A stretch of DNA of 64,000 nucleotides from Plasmodium malariae (Eukaryota; Apicomplexa; Aconoidasida; Haemosporida; Plasmodiidae), in contig NC_041784.1 of the NCBI RefSeq assembly GCF_900090045.1, forward strand, positions 782,501 through 846,500. The letters run 5' to 3'. Shown here piece after piece: positions 20,232 to 33,257 of the stretch (position 1 is the stretch's first letter; every line of letters starts with the position of its first letter). The position numbers and the translations under genes were made by a program. Below the pieces are notes generated by a model. That model was not told where the DNA came from. It did not search any database and saw only the letters and a list, made by a program, of their open reading frames with translations.

Positions 20232-22274
20232 GTGTGGTTGCTAGGTGCTACGCGGTGGTGTTTTATTTATTCGCCTTTGGGCACAAATTTGGGGGGAAGT
20301 AGCAGCAGAAAATATGTTTTCTCCCCTTATTCAGTTCGACCATTTCGACTATTTCGATTATTTCGATTATTTCCATTATTTCCATTATGTCGATTATTTC
20401 CATTATTTCGATTATTTCCATTATTTCGATTATTTCCATTATTTCGATTATTTCCATTATTTCGATTATTTCGATTATTTCCATTATTTCGATTATTTCG
20501 ATTATTTTCATTTTTTTTATTTACTCAATTGCTTCCAATTTTTCTAATTTTTCTATTTATTTTTTTTCACACCCCTCAATGAATTTATGCTTGCATTTGT
20601 TTTTTTATTATGTAGCGAAAAACTCTTCTATTTTGGTACATTTATAACAAGCTTATAGGTAGATATACACATGTATATGTATGTATGTATGTATGGGCGC
20701 ATGTGTGTATGTGCGTATTTATTTACGTACGTATGTGTGTATATATATGTGTGAAACAAATGGGGGTATGTCCGAGGGCGCATAACACACATTGATATTT
20801 ATTTGTTTTCACGGGGGTTGGCTAAATACATGCACAAGTATTTATTATTTACATGAACACGCACATATATGCAAATATACCGAGCTTGATCCTTTGCAGT
20901 GCCATTTAGCAGATCTACATAGCTTCCCTCTCCATTTTTCAAAAAACGCATAAGCGATTTTTTTTTTTTTGGTTTTAAAAAGGTTCCATTTGTTTGGTTA
21001 TTCTAAGGTCATTCGTAAGGCCTTTCATTTTGCCTGCTCATTTTACTTACTCATTTTGCCTGCTCATTTTGCTTACTCGTTTTACTTACTCATTTTGCTC
21101 TTTTATTTATTTCCGTTTAAGAATTCTTAGTTTACTGTAGATCATGCACAACATGAAATTTTAATGTTAATGAATAAATTAAAAAATGGTAAGCATAAAA
21201 ACGTATGTAGAATGACGCAAAAGACGAGAAATGCCGATACCCCGTATTAAAAATGATATAAAAATGTGTAGGACCAGGTAGACTTACATAAAATGATTTG
21301 TAAAAAATGTTCAGCACCTTCTGATATGTTTTAAACTATTATATTGATCAGAATTAAATCCAAAAAAAAAAAAAAAAAATTTTATTTTACCACTTAAAGT
21401 ACCTCCTAAATGTAATTCTTCTCTTTATCTTCGTACTTATGCCTAGGACACAGGTATATATAAAATAAATGCGCACACACTTGTACGAGACTTTTTCATC
21501 ATGTAATTTGGTTATTTAAAATAGGTCCACTACGGGGAGAAAATTAATATAAGGTGAAATTTAATGCGTAAAATTTAATGAGTAAAATTTAATGAGTAAA
21601 ATTTAATAGGTAAAATTTAATGCGTAAAATTTAACGCGTAAAATATAATACATGGTATATAATATGCAAAGTATAATACGCAAAATATAATATGCAAAAT
21701 ATAATATGCGAAATATTATACGTAAAATATAATATGCAAAATATAATATGCGAAATATTATACGTAAAATATAATGGGTCCTTTCTCATAAGGTACAACA
21801 TACACTATACGCGAGAGTCCGTTCGACAGTATTATGAATGCCATGTATTATGGCATTCTCGGGGATGAGAAAAAAAAAAAAAAATATGAACAGCCAAAAA
21901 ATTCTATTAATAACATATAAATGACAGATTTGGGGGAAAAAATATATTATAGCCTCTGCGCGCATATGTATGTACGTATGTATATATGAGCACGTATGTA
22001 TCTACACAGCGGGAACGACAATATGTGCGTGCTAAGAATTAAAAAAAAGAGAGGACACCACGAGCATACGATTAAACAATACCACAGTCATATGGATGGT
22101 GCGATAATACAAAGTAGTAATACGGAGCAGTACAACAACTGCAAAGGGGGCGGTGCATTGGTGATTATATAAAAACGGAGAAACTTAAGTAAAGACGTAT
22201 AGAAGTCAGGGTGTGAGGAAGCAAAGTCAAAAGTTGGGAGTTAAAAGAAATGAGACTGCAAATATAATACTATA
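20232..22274. other. Convergent intergenic region, uridylyltransferase/SPT16
   Basis: About 2 kb between two 3' ends. It starts with a 9-bp repeat (20337-20507) and contains a (TAAAATTTAATGCG)-like 14-bp tract with related AATATAATATGCAAA steps (about 21560-21775), TATG/TGTA tracts near 20680-20750 and A/T homopolymers. No coding-like frame is seen. Confidence 0.55.
20337..20507 (+). repeat. 9-bp ATTTCGATT/ATTTCCATT tandem array
   Basis: About nineteen 9-bp units that alternate between ATTTCGATT and ATTTCCATT start 105 bp after the uridylyltransferase stop codon. The unit is a multiple of three, so every frame stays open, which makes artefactual repeat peptides. Confidence 0.9.
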
Positions 22275-22461
22275 TTAGTTCTTCTTCTTCTTCCTTTTAT
22301 TATATCCTTCCTCATCGTCATCACTCTTGTAGGCAAATCGTTTTTTGTCGTCTAATGGGGGAAAGGTCGAAAAAAAGGGAAAAAAAATGAGATAAAATAA
22401 AAATAATAAAAAAAATTATAATAAAATAAAAAAAAAAAAAAAAAAAAAAAAAAAATAAAAA

Positions 22462-22540
<79 letters not shown>

Positions 22541-25500
22541 TGATAATATAATAATAAAATAAACAAAAAAAAAAAAAATAAAATACTTTCAATTCGCACA
22601 TAGTATATCCCTGCAGATATAACATCTCAAGCAAATGTTTCATTTCTCATTTTTTTTTTTTTTTTTCCTTTTGACCTTTTTTTGCCCTCTCCTCGAGCTC
22701 ATCCCACGATAGGCCTTCATCTTCCGAGTCTTCTTCTACCTCCCCTTCTCCATCACTCTCAGTAGCTAAACTTTCTTCTTCGCTGTCGTCGTAATCGCTG
22801 TCATCCTCTGCACTCTGTGAACGAAAAGTAAAGTCATTATACGTGTGCACCGGCTCACAAGCAAATATATGCAATGGTGTAGTATATGAAGTATTAGAAA
22901 TATATGGTGTGCAAGTTATACATGATCTACATAATGTACACATTACACATATTACGCATGATGTATATGTGCGTGTAGAATAGCACCAGGGCGTGTATCA
23001 GCTTACCAATTCGGACTCGTCGACTTCATACTCATCGTCCTCGTCCTCATCCTCGGCGGAGTGCTCATCTTCCTCGTCGTCTTCTCCCAGGAACCCGTCG
23101 AAACCCTTCGAATTGACAAAAGAATCAATATCAGCCAAAATTGTTTTTAAAATGTTACCCCACTGTAGGTTATTCTTTCCTTCATAATAGACAATGTCAA
23201 TAGTAGTTAGCCATTTTTTGATTGTATCAATATATTCAGTAGGAATAACATCAATTCTTTTAACTGGTTTTGTGTAATCTTTAAAAACAAAAATCATATC
23301 GAAGTTTCGTAATCCATGATGAACTCTTTCTAGAGAAGCAATTTCAATATCTTCTACAGATAAGATAAATGGAGGCCATTCAACAAGATGATTAATAGTA
23401 TTAGCAGTAACAAAAATTTCTACATTACTTTTATTAGGTACCCCAGAAAAGGTTAATTCTGGATAAGGTATTTCAAATTCAATTTTAGATATATCTTGCA
23501 TCTGTTGTACAAAATTTTTAAAAATTAAATTTAATTTATTTTTTTGTTCCCTTTCTTTCATTTCGTCGTGCATTTCATCTGGGTCATAAACATTTCTTGC
23601 TTTTGCTCTATCTAAATCATCAATTTGTGTACCTGCTTCACAATAAAATTGAACATCCAAAGTTTTTTTCTTTCCTACCATAATATATCTTTTTAAATGG
23701 AAATGTATTAGTATGATTAACTGTCCATCACATGGTTGATAAAATGCATACTTTATATCATCAAAAAGGATGTCTATATGTTCTGTATTCCCCCTAGAAT
23801 TAGCTGAATATCTCAAACCGTTAGAATGTAATTCTAGCGTACCTAGAATTTTCCTTCCTGTAAATATATTAGGCCTAGTCATCAGATCACGTAGTATTAT
23901 TCTCCTTCCACTTTTATTTAAAATTAATTTGTCTTGTGCATGTTTGGGATCATTTACATCTGCCTCTACTTCTTTCTGTTTAACTTGTTTGATTAATTCT
24001 TTTACTTGTTTCACTATTATTTGCAAATGTTTTTCATCATTGGATTTAAATATCAATTCTTTTATATACATTTCTTTTTGTTGTAATGTTGGAAAGGCAT
24101 TAAAATCTCCCTTAACAACACTCTGATTACCTGGTACTTGAAAATTTATACGTAATACAAAGATATCATTGTTATCTTCATAATTCGAACTTAAGTTTTT
24201 TATGGTAGATACATGAAAAGGAATATGCGCTCCGTTAATTGGTAATAATATACATTCATGTTTGTTATCAACACATATTAAATTTGGTTTTAAATCTCTT
24301 GGAAGCAAATCTGCATCATTATATGTTTTCAAGTCTTCTAACTTTTTAATATTTTTTTTACTTAAATCTTTATAATCACTTGTTCCTTTAGAAAATCGAA
24401 ATTTTATTTCATTCATTTTTTTTTCCTTCAATTCGTTTTGTCTTCTATTTAATTCTTCCATTTCTTGTTCATTATTATGTGCTAATGAATTTTTATTTCT
24501 TCTTCTTAAACGATCCGAAACGATAACACTTGCTGCATTATTTAATATACTAGCTGATATACCGGTTTTCTTCTTGTCTTCATTTTTTATTTCTTTTTTT
24601 ACATCTGTTTTATCTTCATCATCGCTTTTACTATCCTCCAATTCGTATGAAATTGTATTAATTTCTTTGCTTATAGCATCTGTTAGTATTGTTACTTCGC
24701 CTTTATCATTTATAAATATGGTATCACTAATCCAAATTGCAAAATTATTTTTATCATATCCATGTACATTTTCAAAACCTACTGATAGATTATAAGAAGT
24801 ATTCTTTTCAATAACAGTATTTACATTGTTTTCCGTTATTAGAAATTCTTTTTCCATGAATTCTAATCCGATAACGTGTCCTATACATTTAACAAAGTAA
24901 TCTTCTAAGTCGATATCACATAAACTGCTATACTCTCTTTTATTACTTTTTAGATAATTTACTGCCTTTTTATATACATCTGAATAGGACATACTAACAA
25001 TCAAACATTCTTTTATAATATACTTTTCAATAGCTACAGTAAAATTATATAATTCCTTATGTTGACTTTTCGCGTTGAGTAGTAGTGTCCTTGTAATATT
25101 ACAACATAACTCTTTATATTTAATACCTATACCTACAAGTATTGTACCTTCATTCTGTGATAAATAATTTTTATCATTACTATTTTTGTAGTTTAAAATA
25201 AATTTATTCCCACTCTGAACATTACTATATATTACATCTATATCATCTATATCCACTTTTAATTTGTCTCTTAACTTAATTATACATTTTTTATTTTCAT
25301 GAAATTTTAATGCCTTATCTTTTATCATCTCATGACTTTCAAATTCTTCACTATCTAATGCATTTTCAATAGTTGTAATGAGGATACTTTTTAATATGAT
25401 GCAAGCTATATCACTTCCATTTTTCTGTATTTTCATATCAGAGTCTGAACGAAAATTTAGTAAATGTTTTATATTATTACTTACATCTAACTCGAATTTA

Positions 25501-25949
25501 TTTAATTTTTTTATAAAATCATAACAACACTCAAAAAAAATTCCTGTTGCATCGGTATCTTTTAATATAGCTATATCTTCTGATTTGGAATCCTCAATAG
25601 TCTTTTTTATTTTTTCAAAATTATCTATGTTGTCATTATTCCTTTCTAAAACTTCTACAACATCAATATTTTCCAAAAGTGGCTGCAAAAATTTTTTCTT
25701 CTTGTCACTTGTTAGAATTATTAATTTTTCATTTTTTAAAAATAAAAAAAAAGTTTCAGTTAATTGATATCCTAGTAACCACATTTGAAACTGTTCTTGT
25801 ATCGTGGCATTTTCATCTTTACTTGATTTTCCTGATAACACACAAAAAATATTGCTCTTACTAAATTCTTTACTATCACCGTTCTTCCAATATGAAAACA
25901 CCAGGTTTATCTTTGCCTTGGCATTTTCAATATCTAATAACTCGGTCAT
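22275..25949 (-). CDS. FACT complex subunit SPT16 (three exons)
   Basis: SPT16 is the large FACT subunit, a nuclear histone chaperone for H2A-H2B during transcription and replication. I join exon 1 (25949-23007), exon 2 (22814-22676) and exon 3 (22351-22275) for 1052 residues. Exon 1 holds the peptidase-like N-terminal domain (FENVHGYDKNNFAIWISDTI) and the middle domain (ILLPINGAHIPFHVSTIKNL, FIVTANTINHLV-type blocks, GLRNFDMIFVFKDYTKPV). It then enters the acidic tail. Exon 2 continues the tail and gives SWDELEERAKK, the conserved WDELE element. Exon 3 gives a basic end, NKRKKKKN. Donors are TTG|GTAAGC and AAAG|GTCAAA; acceptors are CACAG and ATTAG. Intron lengths are 192 and 324 bases. Without exon 3, translation would run into an A tract and stop at 22647. 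Confidence 0.93.
22352..22675 (-). repeat. Last SPT16 intron, with poly-A and (TAA)n tracts
   Basis: The 324-base intron between SPT16 exons 2 and 3 holds an A tract (about 22431-22455) and then about 26 uninterrupted AAT/TAA units (about 22463-22540). On the transcribed strand this is U-rich and (UUA)n. Confidence 0.85.
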
Positions 25950-28900
25950 TTTGCTCTATAGGGTTTACACTCTGATACACTACCACCTGTTAACACTTTT
26001 TTTTTTTTTTTTTTTTTTTTTATATGTAGTACTCCCCTACTTCCCTTAAACGATATTTCCACTTGAATAATCAATTCAGAATAAAATGAATACCGAACCG
26101 TTCAACTTGGTACTACCAACCCCTGTTTGCTTCACTAATGTGTTGATCGCTCCTTTATGCTCCTTCTCATATAGTAGGTATAAACAGTTATATTCCTTAT
26201 ACCTCTGAATGTGCAAGCTCAGGTATACATATACATGTACACACATATATGTATATATATATATATATATATGTGTGTATATCTCTTGTGTTATAGTTCC
26301 TTTTTAACCCACTCTTACTATTCCGTTATTTCTTTTTCTTTTTTTTTTTACTATGTACAATCAGCAAGTTTATGTTTTTCTCTTTTTCGCTTTCTCCTTT
26401 GTTTATTATATTACCAGCTAGCAGGCTTAGTGTTTTTCCTACTATTTTGCCAACTAGTACGCTTAGAGTTTTTCCTGCTAATTAGCCTCGTATATTTTGT
26501 GCTTCTTTGCTACGTATTTTTCCTATTCCTTTGTTTACTCTTCTTTTTTTTTTTTTTGTTTTTTTTTTTTTTTTTATTAAAATAAATTGCGTATATATTT
26601 TAGCAGTAACCTCGTTAACATTTCATAGCAAAGCTGTTCATGTTTTTCAGAAAAATTTCAAGGGTCAAGGGTGAATGTTATAATGAAGAAAGGTCATATT
26701 ACCATATGAAAATGAATGAAATTTTTTGTTCGGTCAAAAAGAAAAAACTGAACAAGAAAAATTAAAAAAAAAAAATTTTAATATTATATCCGAGAGCGGC
26801 GTATGCACATGTATGTGGTATGTATATGTTCTTATATAGCATGCATACTTACTGCATGCTAGAACATAACATGTACGAATATGGTACGTATGCTTACGAG
26901 AGGTATGCTTCTGGGAGGTATGCTTCTGGGAGGTATGCTTCTGGGAGGTATGCTTCTGGGAGGTATGCTTCTGGGAGGTATGCTTCTGGGAGGTATGTGT
27001 ATAGAAGGTATGCGTATTGAAGGTATGCGTATTGAAGGTATGCGTGTTGAAGGTATGCGTATTGGAGGTATGCGTATTGGAGGTATGCGTATTGCGTGTA
27101 TGCTTGTGGCGTGTTCGTATATACCATATATTAAGTACATATACATAGTGATTGCTCCTAGCTATTACTAGCATTCACATAGCCGAATTATAATAAAATT
27201 ATGTGCAAAAAAAAATATAGTAATCAAAAATATGTGTTACGTGAAATAACTATGTTGAGTCAAGTAAGATTATTTTTCAGGAGAGGAGAGGGGGAGCAAA
27301 CAAAAATATAAAGGAAAATACCGCTTTAAAAATAGGATAACGAAAATTTTAATATTGTGCATGAGATAGTTTCCTTCCCATTAGTTTGCATAGCTTTGCT
27401 TTGTTTTGTTTCTTCTTTCTCTTTTCACTTTTTTTTTATTTTTCATTTTTCTCTTTTTTTTTTTTTTTTTTTTTATTGTCTTAAAATGGACTAAATTTAG
27501 AAAAAAATATTTCAGGAAATATTTCGTCATAAAATTTGTTAAGCGTTTTGTTAATTATATTGTTATAAATTTTTCTAAGCACTTTGTTAAACACTTAGTT
27601 AAATGTTTCGTTCTCAAATTAATGCACGTACAATGATGTCTTTAAGAATGCGAAATTCGAAATATAACCTTGTCGCGTTAAGAACATATACATAGGTATG
27701 AGCATATAGATATACGTATACATATATATATATATGTGTGCCCATATCTATCTATGTATGTGTATACTCTAATGTGTAGCAAAATAAAAAACAATGATGC
27801 TCGTAATTTTTATTTGCTCCTTACGTTTTTCATAATTTTTACATTCCTTTGTGAGATCTAATAAATATGTAAATTGCTGATTCTTCTGAACGTTCAGACA
27901 TATAATGAGCCAATTTTTTAAAAGAAATTTTTTAAAAATACATTTTTTAAATCCATTTTAGGAAAAAAAGATATACATATGTGTATGCATGTATGCATGT
28001 ATGTATATATAAATACATATATTTATGTGAACAAAGATTTTTATTTTTTTTTGTTTTCATAAAATATTAACTGTACAATTCCTAGTGCGTATTTTTATTT
28101 GTGTAAAGGAGCATATATAAAAAAAGGTTTATACTTTCACCGATTTATAAGACTTTCATATATTTTAATAATAGTAACAGTACAATGCAATATTCATATT
28201 AGCTGTATCCTGGTTATACATATTCTATATCAACTCGTTATATCATTATGGTAATGTCATATACTTTTATGCAACAAAGGCTTATATAAGCATTTTCACC
28301 ATATGTTCACTTTGTCGTAAGCTTATAAACAGTTACATGATCCTACATATACATGTACATACATATATACATAGTATTATGAAGGAAAACTTTAAGTATG
28401 TGTAAAATGCATGAAGATGTTTATTCCATGCACATTTTCCATCCGTCTACTTTGCCCGTTTACGCACAAAAATGAATAAAAATTAACAGGAAGTGGGGAT
28501 GGAATTAATTTAAAACGAAAAAATAAAAAAAAAATAAAAAAATTCAAATATAAATATAAATATAAACATATACACATACATAAACAAAAATAGTTTTATT
28601 TATATTATCTGGATATATGAGATATGTACGTGTCAGTTTATTTTTTGTAAGATTAAATTATGTTAAATAAAAAATTGCCATTCTTTAATACATTGTGAAG
28701 GACGTAAATTTCGTCTATATCCCTTGTGTTTTTCATTTTAATGAAAAAAAAAAAAAAAAATGAATTCGATAAAACATATAGATAAACTGGGTAAAGAACG
28801 ATCTCTCGTTTTTTCCCCTACATATTTAATGAGACCTGCTATGGGCAAAGGTATATAAATGTACACATATATGCTTACATACATAACAAGTATATAATTA

Positions 28901-29810
28901 TGTACTTACAAATATATGGCAATATACTCCTTTTAAAAATCCTTTCAATCGTTCTAATGCAAAATGTATAACTACATGTATCACATGAGTTCATAAATAA
29001 AGATATAAAACTTGTATGGGAGAAAAATATATAGACTTAAAAAAAATTTTAGCTCTCCTATATTTACCCTATATATATATCCGTTTTACAGTGCCACATA
29101 TGAACACGTGTAACATCTTTGACCATTTTTGTATTCGTTTTATTACACCTATTTTACACAAACATTAGAGAATAAACACGTTCCGTTTTACTTTTTTTAC
29201 ATGTTTTTACCTGTTTTGGCTTCTTTATCTGCTTTACTTCTTTATCTGCTTTACTTCTTATCTGCTTTATCTGCTTTACTGCTTTATCTGCTTTACTTCT
29301 TTCGCGCTTTTTAATTCTTTTTAAACCAGTTAATAATTATCATGCGAATGTGGTGAAGTGGGCATATGGAAATTTTTAAAAGGCATATATTTTCGTTAAA
29401 TAATCTTTAATTATTATAAACATGTATGTATACTTCACATACATACTACTGATATATGAACATATGAATGAAGCATTATTCGACATTATTCGTCTGTACA
29501 AGTAATAAATTTCAAATTAAAATTTTATATATAATTTACTTCTCATTGTCTATATATTATATTCTCTTAAATGGTACATACATTTTGTGGAGTACCATTT
29601 TTCACGTATACAATATTACGTACATGTGTACATACTTTCATACGTTTATGTACTTCTTAACCTTAATGAAAGAAACGGTATAGAACTCATATTGGGCATA
29701 TCCCTTAAAATGTCGATAATTACTAAAAAAAAGTACAACCATAACTGCAATTATTTTTTTATTTAAATATTTTACAGCACACGTAAAAATGATATGTACG
29801 TACGTGTATA

Positions 29811-29868
<58 letters not shown>

Positions 29869-31029
29869 ACGACTCTATATAATAATATGCAGATATATTC
29901 ATATACGACGATAATAAGAGTATAATTATAGTGTGGTACATTTTTCCTGTTTTATATAACACATTTTATTTTCTTAAATAAAATTAAAATTAAAATTATT
30001 AATGTGCATTATAGGATGGGTATTAGTACAGTAAGTAAGCTTTTTAAAATATTATTTTATACATTCTATTTATATTATAAAAAAGAAAAGAGCTAAAAAA
30101 CGAAAATGACAAATAAAAAGCGTCAATAAATCATTATTCTTTTATTTTGTTCAAATTATATTTAATTTTTTTTTTTTTTTTTTATTTTTTCCATTTTTTC
30201 TTATTCCATTTTCTTCCATTTTTTCAATTTTTTCTTATTCCATTTTCTTTCATTTTTTCATTTTTATTTTTTCCGTTTTATCTTCCATTTTTTCATTTTT
30301 TTTTTTTCCGTTTTATCTTCCATTTTTTCATTTTTTTCTTTTTCCATTTTATCTTCTTCCAGTTTTTCTTTATATTATTTTCATTTGTTCAACAATTTTT
30401 CCTTTTTTTTTTTTTTTTTTTATTATACCATAACGTTATACACTGCATAAAATAATAATTGTTTTTATCATGTAGAAACGAATGTTCCATTTCGTTATAA
30501 TATGTATGGTAAATTGATATATAAACTCTATGCACATATATATAAAAATTAAAATGAAGATATAATACAAAATATATTGTGTATATATGCGAATATATGC
30601 GTATTCGTAATGTATACATATATCTATATCAAGTGTAAAAATATTTTGTTATACAAAACAATTTTATAAAAAATTTAGAAATAATGAATGACATATCTGC
30701 ATCGGGGTATTCACATTTACATTGAGTAAAACAATCTGTTTTTTATTATTATATTTATTTTTACCTGTATACATATATTTAAACATATATACATATTGAA
30801 ACATATATACATATTGAAACATATATGCATATTAAAACATACATATTAAAACATAAATACATATTTTTATTTTTTTTTTTATATATTATAAAATTTTGTT
30901 TATAAATTTATTTTTTTAATAGTCACTAATTGGTTATTCAAGATAAAGTAATATATATGTATATATATATACGTATGTATATAATATATATTTAAATATA
31001 ATTAAATTAAAACAAAAGCTGCAATCGCT

Positions 31030-31063
<34 letters not shown>

Positions 31064-31505
31064 TATATTTGACTAAAAAGGAACTATTCAAGTACATATT
31101 TATGTACGTCCGAGTTTTTTTTTTTTTTTATAAATGACTGTAAATTATAAAAAAAAGAAAAGAAAATTATTAATTTTAATAAGTGAAGAGATAGCAGTTA
31201 ACAGTTGAAAGTTAAAAAAATTATAAGTAGTTTTCATTAAAAGCCTGCACGTCAGTCAGAAATTTTTTTCTCGTATTTGTAACAAGTTCATACACATATA
31301 TATATATGTACGATCATATATATATATTTATGTTTATACATTTATATGTATTCATTCATATATATTTATATATATACATTTATAAATATATTACGCGCAA
31401 AATTAAGCGAATTAATGTAATAAAAATAAAAAAGCGAAATACAACAGAATAACATTACCAAGTTATATAAAACATTTTTAAGAAAAATAATTAGATAAAA
31501 GTAAA
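25950..31505. other. Divergent intergenic region, SPT16/SR1
   Basis: About 5.6 kb between two start codons, the longest such divergent gap here. I found no convincing gene. It includes a 15-bp minisatellite (26901-27095), two TGCATGC-type sites near 26838-26860, TTTATCTGCTTTAC steps (about 29222-29300), TTTTTCCATTTT steps (about 30180-30360), AACATATATACATATTGA steps (about 30780-30860) and many TA/TATG microsatellites. The promoters of SPT16 and SR1 must lie at its two ends. Confidence 0.55.
26901..27095 (+). repeat. 15-bp minisatellite AGGTATGCTTCTGGG, 13 units
   Basis: Six identical AGGTATGCTTCTGGG units are followed by seven variants (AGGTATGCGTATTGA and similar). The array is G-rich on the + strand, unlike its surroundings. 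All frames are open because 15 is a multiple of three and the unit lacks stops. Confidence 0.95.
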
Positions 31506-32761
31506 ATGGTTATGCGTGATAGTTTATCAAGAATTTATGTCGGTAATTTACCATCTCATGTAACATCAAGAGATGTAGAAAATGAGTTTCGTAAATACGG
31601 TACTATAGTAAAATGTGATATCAAAAAAACAGTATCAGGGGCTGCTTTTGCATTTATAGAATTTGAAGATGCGAGGGATGCAGCAGATGCAATAAAAGAA
31701 AAAGATGGCTGTGATTTTGGAGGCAATAAACTAAGAGTGGAAGTTCCATTTAATGCAAGAGATAATGGCAAATATAATTCTAGAGGCGGTAGAGGAATGA
31801 TGAGTAGAGGAGTTAAATCGAGAAGAGGAAAATACGTCGTTGAAGTAATAACAAATATATAATATATAATTATTTTTTACGCGAAAAGTGGATTTACATT
31901 TGTGTATAATTTACGTACCTGTATGTACAAACGTACAATGCATTATGGGCACTATATGGGCGTGCACATATATATATATATACTTATGTATACGTGTAAG
32001 TATGTGTGTATGTACTTATATGTGTTTGTACGTATGGCCCTGTTAAGGCACTTTTTTTTCACGTTTTTTTATTTTATTATTTTTTCATTTTTGTCATATT
32101 TGTCATTTTTGTCATATTTGTCATTTTTGTCATTTTTGTCATACTTTTCATTTTTGCCTTTTCTGCCGTTCCACAGGTTTCTGGGTTGCCTCTGTCAGGT
32201 AGCTGGCAAGATTTAAAAGATCACTTAAGAGATGCGGGGGAATGTGGGCATGCGGATGTTTTCAAAAATGGTACAGGTGAAGTATCTTTTTTTCATAAAG
32301 AAGATATGCTTGAAGCTATTGAAAAGTTTAACGGGTCTACTTTTAGATCACATGAAGGAGAAAAAACAAAAATAACAATAAGACAGAAAAAGACATCATG
32401 GCGTCGAGATGAAGGAGGATATGGTAGATACAATAGTAGAAATAGAAGTTATTCAAGTAGAAGTTACTCAAGAAGTGACAAGAGGTCGTATACTAGAAGT
32501 AGAAGCAGAAGTTATAGCAGTAGAAGCTATAGTAGAAGCCGAAGCAGAAGTGGAAGCTCAAGTAGCAGAAGTAGAAGTAGAAGTATGGATAGAAGAAGAG
32601 ATGCTTATGATAAAAAAAGAAGTTATTCTAGAAGTTTATCATACCAAGAAAGAAGAAGAAATAATAGATCAATATCTAAATCTGGATCCAGGTCTGGGTC
32701 GAGATCTGAGTCTAGATCAGTTTCTAGATCCTCCTCATGGTCACATAAAAGAAGACATTAG
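31506..32761 (+). CDS. SR1: SR-family splicing factor SR1 (two exons)
   Basis: Exon 1 is 31506-31844 and exon 2 is 32177-32761, giving 307 residues, close to P. falciparum SR1. The splice joins GAA|GTAATA to CCACAG|GTTTCT and restores KYVVE-VSGLPLSG. RRM1 (about 8-85) has RIYVGNL as RNP2 and AAFAFIEF as RNP1. The second, pseudo-RRM has the SR-protein signature SWQDLKDH at the start of exon 2. An Arg-Ser-rich tail (about 225-307) follows, with YSSRSYSRS-type dipeptides. SR1 is a nuclear factor that selects splice sites and is a known regulator of alternative splicing in Plasmodium. If the 332-base intron is retained, translation stops at 31862 inside the intron, before the second RRM. The intron carries TTTTTGTCAT repeats. 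Confidence 0.95.
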
Positions 32762-33212
32762 ATGTTTATGTTTTATGTAAAAGGGAAATTAAAATATCAT
32801 TGAAAATGCATATAATTTACGTAATTTTTGTATGTAAAAAAATTTATGTATATGTATACATATATTTTTTACATGGAATAAAGACATTTATTTATAGTAA
32901 ACTTGTGTATAATTTAAATTAGGTATAATTTTTTTTTTTTTTCCTTTTTTTATTTTAAGATCAACTTTTCAAAACGGAAGTTTTATCAGGCACATTATGT
33001 GTGTAGAAATGTGTGTACGTATATGTACATGTTTGTGTATATGTACTTGTATATGTGTATGTGTATATATATGTAGATATGTAGATATATATATATATAT
33101 ATATGCATGTATTTTCCCCCAGTTTCATTATTTTACTTGCGTATATGATTACATTTATTTTAAAAATTTCTACATATGTTAATTGTGTTTTATATGTATA
33201 TATGTATGTATG

Positions 33213-33257
<45 letters not shown>

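Noticed and set aside
20232..20647. Repeat peptides such as FHYFDYFHYFDY and IISIISIIS
   Set aside because: They come from the 9-bp array after the uridylyltransferase stop codon, open in several frames on both strands.
22647..22675. SPT16 ending in a poly-Lys run at 22647
   Set aside because: A GTCAAA donor at 22675 and ATTAG acceptor at 22352 restore a conserved-looking basic C-terminus in phase.
26734..27174. Repeat peptides in four frames over the 15-bp minisatellite
   Set aside because: The same array is open in many frames, which shows that unit composition, not selection, keeps them open.
27790..27895. Possible box C/D snoRNA (ATGATGC followed by CTGA sites)
   Set aside because: The C box is imperfect and no terminal stem or clear guide was visible; not enough to call.
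32006..32176. N-terminal extension of SR1 exon 2 (FVIFVIFV peptide)
   Set aside because: It lies in the intron; the repeat TTTTTGTCAT keeps the frame open up to the CCACAG acceptor.
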